Below are positions 24,604 to 32,798 of a stretch of DNA of 64,000 bases, piece after piece. Source of the DNA: a virus; IMG/VR virus record IMGVR_UViG_3300020189_000013, positions 1-64,000 of that record; one strand, 5' to 3'. Position 1 is the stretch's first letter; every line of letters begins with the position of its first letter. The translations under genes were made by a program, and so were the position numbers. The notes under the pieces are model-generated. The model did no database searches. It was not told where the DNA came from and saw only the letters and a list, made by a program, of their open reading frames with translations.

Positions 24604-24920
24604 TGAATAGGTACATGGAAAAAGCGATAGAGCTCGCTCACAGCAGCAAGTGCAGGCACAAGCACGGGTGCGTTGTAGTCAAAAACGGAAAGATCATTTC
24701 AAAAGCCACAAACAAAAAAGTCGGAGACCCGTCCGTGGAGTTTCGTCTCGCGCTTCACGCGGAGTTTGCGGCTGTTGTAGCGGCAGGAACGCACGCCGCG
24801 GGTTCAACAGTCTATGTAGCCAGAGTCCAAGCAGACGGCTCGACTGCGCTGTCTAAGCCTTGTAAGAAGTGTGAAAATATGATGAAAAGATCTGGAGTAT
24901 CTAAGGTAGTGTGGACATGA
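24603..24920 (+). CDS. Second cytidine/deoxycytidylate-type deaminase, 105 aa
   Basis: GTG at 24603 overlaps the polA stop (TAGTG); ATG 24615 is the alternative. The compact deaminase fold has H52-A-E54 (ALHAEFAAV) and C87-KK-C90 (KPCKKCENMM), preceded by CRHKHGCVVVKNGKIIS. It is shorter than the dCMP deaminase at 22291 and lacks its extra cysteines. The substrate is not clear: it could be a nucleotide, a free nucleoside, or nucleic acid. Two deaminases bracketing the polymerase gene is unusual. Confidence 0.75.
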   Translation: MNRYMEKAIELAHSSKCRHKHGCVVVKNGKIISKATNKKVGDPSVEFRLALHAEFAAVVAAGTHAAGSTVYVARVQADGSTALSKPCKKCENMMKRSGVSKVVWT

Positions 24921-25381
24921 CAATTTATTTGTGCGTCGATCCAGGAAAAATGAGCGGTATAGCCGCCATAAGCTACGACCATCAAGAAGCGCCAGAGCTA
25001 GTCGCGTCAGGCGAGTACGACGCCAGAAACTATCATAAGCCGATCATAGAAACTATTGTAGCGTCTTATTACACTAAGACACCGATCAAGGTGATTTGTG
25101 AAAGGTTTACGATCAACGCGCAGACTGTTAAGAACTCTCAAGCGCCGTACAGTCTAGAGCAGATCGGAGTTCTCAAGCACTTGATGCTTGTAAATGGGCT
25201 TGAACCCGACGACATAGTGTTTCAGTCACCGTCAGACGCAAAGAGAATGTTTGACAACAGCGCACTGAAAAAGTTAGACTTTTGGCACAAAGGTGGAGAC
25301 GGCCATGCGCTTGACGCGATACGTCACGGTTTGTTGGCAGTCACAAAGGATGGCTGGGTGCCTCGTGCTTTGTTACAATAG
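24917..25381 (+). CDS. RuvC-like Holliday junction resolvase (RNase H fold), 154 aa
   Basis: ATG 24917 overlaps the preceding stop (ATGA); a GTG two codons upstream is also possible. Acidic active-site pattern of RuvC-type nucleases: D8 in LCVDPGKMSG, E in VICERFTI, and the C-terminal GGDGHALDAIRHGL with D...H..DA..H. Such proteins resolve branched DNA before packaging in actinophages. Located between polymerase and helicase genes. Confidence 0.75.
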   Translation: MTIYLCVDPGKMSGIAAISYDHQEAPELVASGEYDARNYHKPIIETIVASYYTKTPIKVICERFTINAQTVKNSQAPYSLEQIGVLKHLMLVNGLEPDDIVFQSPSDAKRMFDNSALKKLDFWHKGGDGHALDAIRHGLLAVTKDGWVPRALLQ

Positions 25382-25397
25382 ATACTGAAGAAAAAAC

Positions 25398-25439
25398 TTC
25401 AACATGTGCATACTTTGCACTGTAATATGTGATACAGTG
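25398..25439 (+). promoter_or_regulatory. Candidate promoter with overlapping operator-like dyad
   Basis: TTCAAC (25398-25403), a 17-nt spacer, and TGTAAT (25421-25426) form a sigma70-type promoter candidate in the 89-nt gap before the helicase gene. CACTGT (25418-25423) and ACAGTG (25434-25439) form a perfect 6-bp inverted repeat with a 10-bp centre that covers the -10. A second small inverted repeat, GTGCA/TGCAC, lies in the spacer. The geometry suits repressor binding to one face of DNA (centre-to-centre about 16 bp). Confidence 0.5.
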
Positions 25440-25470
25440 ATGATTACTCAACGACGACAAGAGGTTTTTA

Positions 25471-27267
25471 GTGGCAGTTCAGGTAGAACTAAGTCAAGAC
25501 GGCTCCTCAATTCACATTCATGCTGAGTGGCGATACAAAGAGCTATGTAAGAGCATCCCCGGCGCGTCGTGGGCTGCAAAAGATGGTGTTTGGAAGGTTC
25601 CTACAAGTTGGGCCTCGTGCTTGGCACTGCGATCTGTCTTTCGCGAAGAACTTGAGATCGGTAGCAGACTAACAGACTGGGCAGTCAATGAGCGCACGTC
25701 ACGAGTAGACCCGTGTAATTCACTCCGTGAGCTCGAGGCACTTCCAGACGGCGACGGCTACAATGAAGATCTGTTCCCGCACCAGCGCGCTGGAGTCGAG
25801 TTTCTCGCTGCTGCACGTCGCGCGCTTCTCGCCGATGAGCCGGGGCTAGGAAAAACAGCACAGGCTATTCGAGGATTAAAGAAAATCCAAGATCTCGGTG
25901 ATGAGGTATTCCCGGCTCTCATCGTTTGCCCGAACACCGTCAAGAAAACTTGGAAACGCGAGTTTTCTCTTTGGTGGCCAGAGGTAAACGTTCAGGTTAT
26001 CGCCGGGTCTGCGGCTCAGAGACGCAAGCAGTTTGAAGAAGAAGCAGACGTCTACGTGATCAACTGGGAATCTCTTCGAGCGCACTCAAGGCTTGCGCCA
26101 TACGGGTCTGTTGCGCTTGCTCGATGCGTTGAGTGCGGGGGTCACGACGACAAAGTCAGTGAGACTCGTTGCGAGGTCCACCAACGTGAGCTAAATCAGA
26201 TTGATTTCAAGGCGGTTGTAGCCGACGAGATCCACAGATCGAAGGACCCAAAGAGCAAGCAGACGCGTGCGCTATGGTCTGCGACTGGCGAGGCCGACAT
26301 TAGATTCGCGATGACTGGCACTCCAATCGCTAATGACGTTCTTGATTTTTGGCCGATTCTGCATTGGATTTCCCCCGAGGAGTGGCCGAGCAAGACTAGG
26401 TGGATCGACAGAATGGTCGACATCATGCTCAACGCATTTGGTGGCATGATGGTTCTTGGCGTAAAGCCGCACATGCGCGATGAGTTCTACGCCGCAATCA
26501 ACCCGAGGATGCGTAGGATGCTTAAAGAGCGCGTGCTCCCATGGCTCCCGCCCGTAATCATGGACAGACGCGATGTCGAGATGTCGGCTAAGCAACGAAA
26601 AGCGTACACTCAGATGCAGGAAGTAATGATCGCCGAACTGGAGCACGGCGATGCTATTACTGCGCCAAGTCCGTTGACACAGACACTTCGTCTACTTCAA
26701 TTTGCAAGCTCTTTTGCGGAGATAGACGTAGACGAAATGACTGGAGAAATCCAAGTAAAGCTCGCTGAGCCATCGTGCAAGGTCGACGCGTTGATGGACG
26801 ATATACAGAACGGAGACTTTGGAGATGACTCAGTTGCCGTCTGCGCTGTTTCTAGGCAGCTAATTGAACTGCTGAGCGCGCGCCTAGAAAAAGCCAAAAT
26901 TCCTCACGGGCTAATCACAGGCGCACAGGACGAAGACGAGCGTCAGCAGGCAATTGATGATTTCCAAGAAGGAAGAATCAAGTGGATTCTCTTCACCGCG
27001 CAGGCGGGTGGCGTTGGAGTGACGTTGACTGCTGCTCGGCGGCTTATCATGCTTCAGCGCCCGTGGTCACTTGTCGACTACAAACAGGCACTAGACAGAG
27101 TTCATCGCATCGGGTCAGAGATTCACGACTCTATTTTGATCACGGACTACGTTACCGAGGGCACTATTGAGGAGAGAGTCATTGACGTGCTGGACGTAAA
27201 ATCTGAGAACTTTGAAGAAGTCGTTCAAGATAAAGCAAAGCTTCTCAAGATGCTAAAGGGAGAGTGA
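25471..27267 (+). CDS. SNF2/DEAD-type helicase, 598 aa
   Basis: GTG start. Superfamily 2 helicase, SWI2/SNF2-like: N-terminal ~85-residue beta domain (recalling HARP/N-terminal DNA-binding regions), Q-like motif LFPHQRAGVEFL, Walker A ADEPGLGKT (about 123-131), Walker B DEIH (252-255), motif III MTGTPI, and C-terminal motifs V (AGGVGVTLTAA) and VI (QALDRVHRIG, about 540). A cysteine pair set (CVECGG...C.VH) between motifs Ia and II is a probable small zinc insertion. It probably unwinds or remodels DNA during replication or recombination. Next gene starts 1 nt after its stop. Confidence 0.9.
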   Translation: MAVQVELSQDGSSIHIHAEWRYKELCKSIPGASWAAKDGVWKVPTSWASCLALRSVFREELEIGSRLTDWAVNERTSRVDPCNSLRELEALPDGDGYNEDLFPHQRAGVEFLAAARRALLADEPGLGKTAQAIRGLKKIQDLGDEVFPALIVCPNTVKKTWKREFSLWWPEVNVQVIAGSAAQRRKQFEEEADVYVINWESLRAHSRLAPYGSVALARCVECGGHDDKVSETRCEVHQRELNQIDFKAVVADEIHRSKDPKSKQTRALWSATGEADIRFAMTGTPIANDVLDFWPILHWISPEEWPSKTRWIDRMVDIMLNAFGGMMVLGVKPHMRDEFYAAINPRMRRMLKERVLPWLPPVIMDRRDVEMSAKQRKAYTQMQEVMIAELEHGDAITAPSPLTQTLRLLQFASSFAEIDVDEMTGEIQVKLAEPSCKVDALMDDIQNGDFGDDSVAVCAVSRQLIELLSARLEKAKIPHGLITGAQDEDERQQAIDDFQEGRIKWILFTAQAGGVGVTLTAARRLIMLQRPWSLVDYKQALDRVHRIGSEIHDSILITDYVTEGTIEERVIDVLDVKSENFEEVVQDKAKLLKMLKGE

Positions 27268-27268
27268 C

Positions 27269-28219
27269 ATGACAGTTCTAGAGACTCCGGTAGAAATCAA
27301 GCCAATACGCATATCCAACTCCGAGATTCAAACGTTTAAAGACTGTAGAAGAAAGTGGTGGCTAAGCTACTATAGAAGACTTCAGCCACGTGCACAAAAA
27401 TACACTGGCCCACTGGCGCTCGGCACCAGGGTCCATGCGGCTCTAGACGAGTACTACTCGCAAGGAGTACCGCTTCTTGAGTCGTACGCAAAGTACGTCG
27501 AGATCGACAAGCAAGCGCTCATTGACTCGTTTAGGGACACAGTTGAACTTGACACTGAAGCCGAACTCGGCAGAATCATGCTTGAGGGCTACCTCGAGTG
27601 GGTAGAGGAAAACGGAATTGACGCAGAACTAGAGATGATCTCGACTGAGGAGATCATCAGCATGCCACTCTTCGATGGCAGAGTCGAGTTGCAGGGAAAA
27701 CTTGACATGCGAGTCCGCAGAAAGGCGGACGGTGTTCGACTGTTTAGAGACTTCAAGACAGTCGGTGGCTCGTTTGCAGAGTTCGCCAGTCTTGCTCACA
27801 TGAATGAGCAGATTCTTACGTACATGCTTCTTGAAGCGTATCAGAACAAAGATGGCGAGCGCTGCGACGGTGGCATCTTTACGATGCTCAAGAAGGTGAA
27901 AAGAACTGCTAATGCAAAGCCTCCGTTCTACGATCAGATAGAGGTTCGGCATAATCAGTTTACGCTAAGAACTTTTTGGAATCGCATACACGGAGTAATT
28001 CAAGACATGCTTCGAGTACGTGACGCTCTTGACGAAGGCTCTGACCCGCACTACGTTGCGTACCCGAGCCCCAGCCGAGATTGCAAGTGGAAATGTCAGT
28101 TTTTCGCTGTGTGCCCGCTGTTTGACGACGGTAGCGCAGCAGAGCAAGCACTTGAGGAGCTTTTCATTACAGATGACCCGTACAGCTATTATCAGACAAA
28201 TGAGCCGAAAGGTAACTAA
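27269..28219 (+). CDS. Cas4/RecB-like PD-(D/E)XK exonuclease, 316 aa
   Basis: RISNSEIQTFKDCRRKWWLSY at the N-terminus (S....F..C..KW typical of Cas4/RecB nucleases), GTRVHAALDEYY, then the catalytic GKLDM (about 143-147) and LFRDFKT (about 157-163, D-x-K). C-terminal DCKWKCQFFAVC (about 271-282) with Cys36 or nearby N-terminal Cys suggests an iron-sulfur cluster as in Cas4. Role: end resection for recombination, together with the Sak4-like ATPase and SSB encoded next. Such trios are common in actinophages. Confidence 0.85.
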   Translation: MTVLETPVEIKPIRISNSEIQTFKDCRRKWWLSYYRRLQPRAQKYTGPLALGTRVHAALDEYYSQGVPLLESYAKYVEIDKQALIDSFRDTVELDTEAELGRIMLEGYLEWVEENGIDAELEMISTEEIISMPLFDGRVELQGKLDMRVRRKADGVRLFRDFKTVGGSFAEFASLAHMNEQILTYMLLEAYQNKDGERCDGGIFTMLKKVKRTANAKPPFYDQIEVRHNQFTLRTFWNRIHGVIQDMLRVRDALDEGSDPHYVAYPSPSRDCKWKCQFFAVCPLFDDGSAAEQALEELFITDDPYSYYQTNEPKGN

Positions 28220-28222
28220 CAC

Positions 28223-28972
28223 ATGAGTGGTATTCAACGGTCGTTGACCATTATGGTCTACGGCGAGTCAAAGGTCGGAAAGTCGACATTCGCAGTGACA
28301 GCACCGTACCCGCGTCTCATGCTCGACGTGGAGGGCGGACACAGATTCCTCCCGATCAACGTAAAGTACTGGGACCCGATGCGCGAGGAGCCTCCTGTAG
28401 CAGATGGAAGCTGGGACACGTGCGTTGTCAACGTGACCGAGTACGACACTGTTCTCAAGGCGTACCAGTGGCTGCAGCTCGGTAAGCATCAGTTCAAGTC
28501 GCTGATCATCGACTCGATCTCAGAGCTCCAGGTAAAGTGCGTCGACAGCATTGCTGGAAAGAATCAAATGCAGATGCAACAGTGGGGCGAGCTTCTTCGT
28601 CACATGGGCGGTCTGCTTCGAGATCTCCGCGATCTTACGATGCACCCAGTCGCGCCTCTGGAGGCGATCGTACTTACCGCGATGGCAAGAATGGGTCAAG
28701 ACGGTCGCTATCGTCCGTACCTCCAGGGGCAGCTTGCCATTCAGGCACCGTACTTCTACGACATTCTCGGCGCGGTTACCGTCGAGACATTCCCAAATCC
28801 TGACCCAACGCAGCCGCCAATCAAGGCGCGTCAAATGTACGTCGAGCGTACTAGCGACTACGAGGCAGGCGAGCGTGTTCAGGGACGACTTGGTAAAGTC
28901 GTCGATCAACAGAATCTCAGCGTCGAGTCGATGCTGGACATTGTCTTCGGCCCTCGGCCGAGTGAAAGCTAA
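28223..28972 (+). CDS. Sak4-like RecA-fold recombination ATPase, 249 aa
   Basis: Walker A GESKVGKST (14-22), RLMLDVEGG (early beta strand with acidic residue), and Walker B-like SLIIDSISEL (about 92-101). The single short RecA core without the large C-terminal domain matches Sak4/AAA_24 proteins, which anneal or exchange strands together with an SSB. It lies between the Cas4-like nuclease (3-nt gap) and the SSB gene, the typical Sak4 neighbourhood. Confidence 0.85.
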   Translation: MSGIQRSLTIMVYGESKVGKSTFAVTAPYPRLMLDVEGGHRFLPINVKYWDPMREEPPVADGSWDTCVVNVTEYDTVLKAYQWLQLGKHQFKSLIIDSISELQVKCVDSIAGKNQMQMQQWGELLRHMGGLLRDLRDLTMHPVAPLEAIVLTAMARMGQDGRYRPYLQGQLAIQAPYFYDILGAVTVETFPNPDPTQPPIKARQMYVERTSDYEAGERVQGRLGKVVDQQNLSVESMLDIVFGPRPSES

Positions 28973-29006
28973 CAACAACAACAACACCAAAGGATAGGTG
29001 ATAGAC

Positions 29007-29603
29007 ATGACTAGCCTCAACTGGGGTGACCTCATCAGCGAAGCAGGGGATGTTGGCTACGAGCCACTTCCCGACGGCGACTACGATCTCAAGATCGTGG
29101 AGGCAAACGCCAAGGTGACTCAGACTGGAAAGACGATGTTCGCAGTCAAGGCGCAGGTTACGACTGGCGCCCACGCGAAGCGTCTCGTCTGGGACAATCT
29201 CGTCGTTTCGACCGACAACCCGAACGCTCTCGCGATCTTCTTCAGGAAGATGGGAGCTCTCGGTCTCGGTCGTGACTTCTTCTCAACCAACCCGAGCAAC
29301 GCTCAGATCGAGCAGGCGCTTGTAGATCGCCCGTTCCGCGGGCAGGTTGGCAGCCGCACTTGGCAGGGCCAGAAGAAGAACGAGATCAAGGCGTACTACT
29401 CGGCCAATCCGGCGAACGCCGTTGCCGCGTCTGCCCCTCCCGCCGCAGCTGCGGCCCCTCCCGCTGCTGCGCCAGCGCCGCCCACGGCGCCGGCTCCGGC
29501 TCCGGCCGCGCCGGTCGCTGCGCCAGAGGCCGCGCCTGTTGCGGAAGCAGCGCCCGCTGCTGCTGAGGCAGCCCCCTCAGCGCCGCCTGCTGCGCCGTTC
29601 TGA
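29007..29603 (+). CDS. DUF669-like single-stranded DNA-binding protein, 198 aa
   Basis: ATG 29007 is chosen over the GTG at 28998 because AGGTGA lies just upstream. An OB-like N-terminal domain (YEPLPDGDYDLKIVEANAKVTQTGKTMF, LVWDNLVVS, FFRKMGALGLG) matches DUF669-type phage SSB partners of Sak4. The last ~65 residues are a low-complexity Ala/Pro tail (APPAAAAAPPAA...) with no acidic tip, unlike bacterial SSB. The tail is GC-rich and repetitive and may act as a flexible linker. A strong terminator follows. Confidence 0.75.
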   Translation: MTSLNWGDLISEAGDVGYEPLPDGDYDLKIVEANAKVTQTGKTMFAVKAQVTTGAHAKRLVWDNLVVSTDNPNALAIFFRKMGALGLGRDFFSTNPSNAQIEQALVDRPFRGQVGSRTWQGQKKNEIKAYYSANPANAVAASAPPAAAAAPPAAAPAPPTAPAPAPAAPVAAPEAAPVAEAAPAAAEAAPSAPPAAPF

Positions 29604-29615
29604 TAGCTGTAGGTG

Positions 29616-29666
29616 AGTCGCCCGCTCCGTCTTCAGGGGCGGGCGGCTAGCCTGCAATTTCTTTTC
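29616..29666 (+). terminator. Strong rho-independent terminator
   Basis: AGTCGCCCGCTCC (29616-29628), a 7-nt loop, then GGGGCGGGCGGCT (29636-29648): a 13-bp stem with two G-U pairs. It is followed after 7 nt by a T-rich stretch (AATTTCTTTTCT). It ends the polymerase-helicase-recombination transcript. The next gene starts 12 nt later, so the glycosyltransferase-like genes either depend on readthrough or on a promoter not recognised. Confidence 0.8.
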
Positions 29667-29677
29667 TAAGGACACAA

Positions 29678-30880
29678 ATGCGTATTCTAATGACAGGTTT
29701 TACCGCTCTGCAAATAAACACAGAGCGTAGAACGATCAAGAAGATCGACGTGCCAGCGTCTATTGCCGAAGCACTCGAGTCTCGAGGGCACTCTGTCGAC
29801 TGGAGAAGAGTGACTCCCGGGGAAGATCTCTCATCATACGACGTCGCCTGGGTAAACCTTGCGCCGCTAAACTCGCTGAACGGTCGCCAGGGCGCGATGG
29901 GTGCGCTGTACACGCTCTCCTCTGGTCTGCCCGCCGTTGGATTCTTCGATGACTGGCAATTCGCCGCAGTGTTTAACGCGTCACGAGCGTTGAAGCGACA
30001 TCCAGAGCTTCTGTATAAGTATCTATTGTCTGGGCCGAGAGGCGATGAGCCGGCGACGTACTACTCGTATGATGACGCGAAGGCAGCACTTGATCGCGTC
30101 GCGGCGAAGAACCCTGAGGACGCAGCGAAATGCGGTCTTGGGCGGTACTTCTTCAATGACACTGACGAGAACATCAAGCTTTACGAAAACCAACTTGTCG
30201 CTGCTGGAGAGTCTATGCTCGCTGAGCGCTGGGCAGCAGGCCTTGTTCCGGCGTGCCCAATGTACGCGTTTGGTGATAGGCAGCTCGTAAGAAAGCGAAT
30301 GCCTAAGGAAATGAATGGCATAGAAGCGCTCGACCCGAGCTCGACTATCTATAACATCCTAGCGAGCAGCGAGCCGCTGCCACCGGAGAGCAAGCAGAGA
30401 TCGTGGGTTCTCGGCGCGCTGATGCCGCACGATACGTGGCTAGAAAAGAAGAAGCCCGAGTGGCCGGTAGAAATCATCGGAAGCAGAAAGCTTATTAAGA
30501 AGTTCGGCGGGCAGCGTCTTGACACGGAAGAAGACGTTCTAGCGTTCTACAACAATCACTGGGGGATTCTGTCTCCGCCGTATCCACACGCTGGCAGCGG
30601 TTGGTGGAGAAGCAGATTTATGTACGCCGCTCGAGTTAGGTCTATTCTTGTAGTAGATAAAGGCGAAGGCGACCCTATCGGTGACGCGTACAAAATCACA
30701 ATCAAACAAGTCGAGAGTATGAGCGACGCTGAGCTCGAGGAAACTGCCAGAGCGCAGGCCGAGTCTCTTCGCCCGTACATGCCAAGCTACGATTCTTTTG
30801 TAGATCACTGCGAAAGAATTGTTCTTAGGGCGATCAACGAAGACAAAGGTTTGAAGATACACCCAGACGGAAGTAGATGA
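29678..30880 (+). CDS. Candidate DNA-modifying glycosyltransferase (GT-B-like), copy 1, 400 aa
   Basis: N-terminal Rossmann-type start MRILMTGFTALQINTERR, then SYDVAWVNLAPLNSL (strand-loop typical of the first GT-B domain). The second half has RSWVLGALMPHDTWL, WPVEIIGSRKLI, and WGILSPPYPHAGSGWWRSRFMYAARV..ILV. The latter resembles the nucleotide-sugar-binding region of GT-B enzymes (glycine-rich turn, then a helix). The 30877 gene encodes a shorter paralogue with the same N-terminal pattern and overlaps it (ATGATG). In a phage with a dCMP hydroxymethylase, transfer of a sugar to hydroxymethylcytosine in DNA is the most attractive role; this is inference. Confidence 0.5.
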   Translation: MRILMTGFTALQINTERRTIKKIDVPASIAEALESRGHSVDWRRVTPGEDLSSYDVAWVNLAPLNSLNGRQGAMGALYTLSSGLPAVGFFDDWQFAAVFNASRALKRHPELLYKYLLSGPRGDEPATYYSYDDAKAALDRVAAKNPEDAAKCGLGRYFFNDTDENIKLYENQLVAAGESMLAERWAAGLVPACPMYAFGDRQLVRKRMPKEMNGIEALDPSSTIYNILASSEPLPPESKQRSWVLGALMPHDTWLEKKKPEWPVEIIGSRKLIKKFGGQRLDTEEDVLAFYNNHWGILSPPYPHAGSGWWRSRFMYAARVRSILVVDKGEGDPIGDAYKITIKQVESMSDAELEETARAQAESLRPYMPSYDSFVDHCERIVLRAINEDKGLKIHPDGSR

Positions 30881-31902
30881 TGAAAAACATCGCGGTGACT
30901 GGGATGACAGCATCTCAGTACTCAAGATCGCGCAATTCATCGTCACTAAGCTTTGTCGCCTGTCTAAGCGACGCTGCTACCATGTATGGAGACGACGTCC
31001 GTGTTTCGTGGATAAAGCCGTCTGTCTCTCACGCGCAAAGCGACTTTGAAGAATACGATGCGATACTTGTCGGTCTTTCTCCTCTTCTAAGTCTTGCTTC
31101 TCACTGCGCGTACGGCGTTCTTAATGTCGTCGGCATGCTAAAGGGCGATCAACGACTGCACTTCTATATTGACGCTCCTGACCCGGCAAAGATACGTCAA
31201 AGTCTGAGCGCGATTGTAAAGACGCCAGAGTCGTTGAAAAAGCCGATCTATAAGAATAGAAACGAGTACTCTAAAGTTTCTGGCTCAAGTGAGATTGTAG
31301 ACAGGCTCGCTGAGTCTGCTGAGTATCTGTATTCAGACAAAAACTACAGAGTGCTGTACCCAGCGTTCTCGTTCACAGACGACGTTCACGTATCAAGAAA
31401 GTTGTTCGGGGAGGACTCGCTGAGAATGGTTCCGTTCAACTTCGATGCTCTATACACGAGGCAGGAAGTTGACGCAGTAATTTCAGCGGAGAAAAGCAAG
31501 CTATGGCTTGTAGAAAATCACAAGACGCGCTGGTTTGAGAGAATGAAAAATCTTCTTTCATATGACTGGGAACCGGTCAAAATTAAAAGAATGCAGCCGG
31601 ACACCGTGTCACTAGACAGAATTTGCAGATCCACGGGAACAATCATATGCCCGCAAAACGACTCAATTACGTGGTGGACGTACAGATTAGTGCAATCTTT
31701 AGCAGCTCTAGTCCCGGTTTGTACAGAATGGCGAGATACAATCTCTATCGGGCAGTCATGGTCTGCCATACCGCAGGCCGTCGAGTCGATGAGCATAGCG
31801 GAGAGATACTCTCTAGCATTAGAACAACTGGAGCAATACTCTCTATCTATTAGAGACGCAGAGACAGAGACATCTAGACTATTTAAGGAGCTTTCACTCT
31901 AA
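30877..31902 (+). CDS. Candidate DNA-modifying glycosyltransferase (GT-B-like), copy 2, 341 aa
   Basis: MMKNIAVTGMTASQYSRSRN and EYDAILVGLSPLLSLASH parallel the start and first domain of the 29678 protein (TGFTALQ, YDVAWVNLAPLNSL). GTIICPQNDSITWWTYRLVQSLAALVPVCTEW parallels its WGILSPP...GSGWWRSRFMYAARVRSILV region. The two are therefore diverged tandem paralogues. Different glycosyltransferases could add first and second sugars or act on different positions, as in T-even phages. Other options are any nucleotide-sugar-dependent enzyme or an inactive partner subunit. Stop and next ATG overlap (TAATG). Confidence 0.5.
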   Translation: MMKNIAVTGMTASQYSRSRNSSSLSFVACLSDAATMYGDDVRVSWIKPSVSHAQSDFEEYDAILVGLSPLLSLASHCAYGVLNVVGMLKGDQRLHFYIDAPDPAKIRQSLSAIVKTPESLKKPIYKNRNEYSKVSGSSEIVDRLAESAEYLYSDKNYRVLYPAFSFTDDVHVSRKLFGEDSLRMVPFNFDALYTRQEVDAVISAEKSKLWLVENHKTRWFERMKNLLSYDWEPVKIKRMQPDTVSLDRICRSTGTIICPQNDSITWWTYRLVQSLAALVPVCTEWRDTISIGQSWSAIPQAVESMSIAERYSLALEQLEQYSLSIRDAETETSRLFKELSL

Positions 31903-32375
31903 TGAACATTCTATTTAATCAGTGGCTTGAAAAGACAAAGAAGCTTCAATCAGAAGTCTACGGTGTAGATTACTCCGTGTTTCATAGCGACAGCCCAGAA
32001 GATCTTCGAGCGCTTATCGAGTACATCCGCTGGAACATGCTTGCTATTGATGACGAGCTCTCGGAGGTTCGCAAGGCGATTTCTTGGAAGCCTTGGCAGC
32101 ACGACGAGCCGTACGCTGATCGCCGCGAGATTCTCAAGGAATGCGTAGACGTTCTTCATTTTGTCGCTAACATTCTCTGCGCCGCTGGTGCACTTGATGA
32201 AGATCTTGATTCTGAGTACATCGCAAAGATGCAAATCAACGCGAATAGACAGAAGGCCGGGTACAGAGTTCTTGATGACGGCATGAAGTGCAAACTGTGC
32301 GCGCGTGCCTTAGACGACTACGACACCTCCTCGTGTAAGGAAGACGGGTGCCCGCAGCGTCATGGAGTCGTCTGA
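31902..32375 (+). CDS. All-alpha NTP pyrophosphatase (dUTPase/dCTPase/MazG-like) with Cys-rich tail, 157 aa
   Basis: Helical core with NMLAIDDELSEVRKAISWKPW (about 45-65) and EILKECVDVLHFVANIL (about 82-98). The ExxE...(E)xxxD metal-binding arrangement and the EL.E...W.KPW/CVD.LHF patterns fit the dimeric dUTPase/dCTPase/MazG superfamily. T4 gp56, a dCTPase-dUTPase, is in this superfamily and supplies dCMP to the hydroxymethylase. A C-terminal CKLCA...SCKEDGC segment may bind zinc. Its position directly after the two glycosyltransferase-like genes supports a part in modified-nucleotide supply (inference). Confidence 0.65.
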   Translation: MNILFNQWLEKTKKLQSEVYGVDYSVFHSDSPEDLRALIEYIRWNMLAIDDELSEVRKAISWKPWQHDEPYADRREILKECVDVLHFVANILCAAGALDEDLDSEYIAKMQINANRQKAGYRVLDDGMKCKLCARALDDYDTSSCKEDGCPQRHGVV

Positions 32376-32607
32376 GTTCGCGTGGGTTGATGTTTCAGCC
32401 CAGACAATCAAGCAAGGTGACGTACTGCGAGTAAAGCTCGATGCGTACACGACTTCTGCTGGAAAAATGCACAACGGGCGGCTAGTTCGAGTAAGAGAAG
32501 TAAAAGACGGAGACGTAAGAGTACACACTATTGACTTAAAGACACCACATATCAACGACGCGAGGCACGCGCCTCATCGTCTTGAACGGAAGGTAAGCGT
32601 TTTATGA
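32362..32607 (+). CDS. Small hypothetical protein, KOW/SH3-like beta, 81 aa
   Basis: ESSEFAWVDVSAQTIKQGDVLRVKLDAYTT, NGRLVRVREVKDGDVRVHTID. The short beta-barrel-like pattern (IK.GDVLRVK...G....G.VRV) is of the kind found in many actinophage small proteins. Overlaps the previous gene by 14 nt and the next by 4 nt, so part of one operon. Function not known. Confidence 0.5.
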   Translation: MESSEFAWVDVSAQTIKQGDVLRVKLDAYTTSAGKMHNGRLVRVREVKDGDVRVHTIDLKTPHINDARHAPHRLERKVSVL

Positions 32608-32798
32608 GAGCAATAGTAAGATTTACAGCCGTCGGTAGTGACATCGAAGAGCTGCTATCAAAACTTAGAGAAGAATGGGCGTCGCTGTCAAATGGAAAAG
32701 ACTTCCCAAGAGACAGCTCGATTGACATAGACAAGTTAGAAGAAACTGACGAAAAATACAGGGCCGTGTGCACCGCTCGAGTTAATATAGAAACCTGA
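32604..32798 (+). CDS. Small hypothetical protein, 64 aa
   Basis: MRAIVRFTAVGSDIEELLSKLREEWASLSNGKDFPRDSSIDIDKLEETDEKYRAVCTARVNIE: a beta-alpha-beta arrangement with a central acidic linker, possibly a ferredoxin-like fold. It overlaps the previous gene (ATGA) and is 5 nt from the next. Coupled translation suggests a real gene; no function recognised. Confidence 0.5.
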   Translation: MRAIVRFTAVGSDIEELLSKLREEWASLSNGKDFPRDSSIDIDKLEETDEKYRAVCTARVNIET

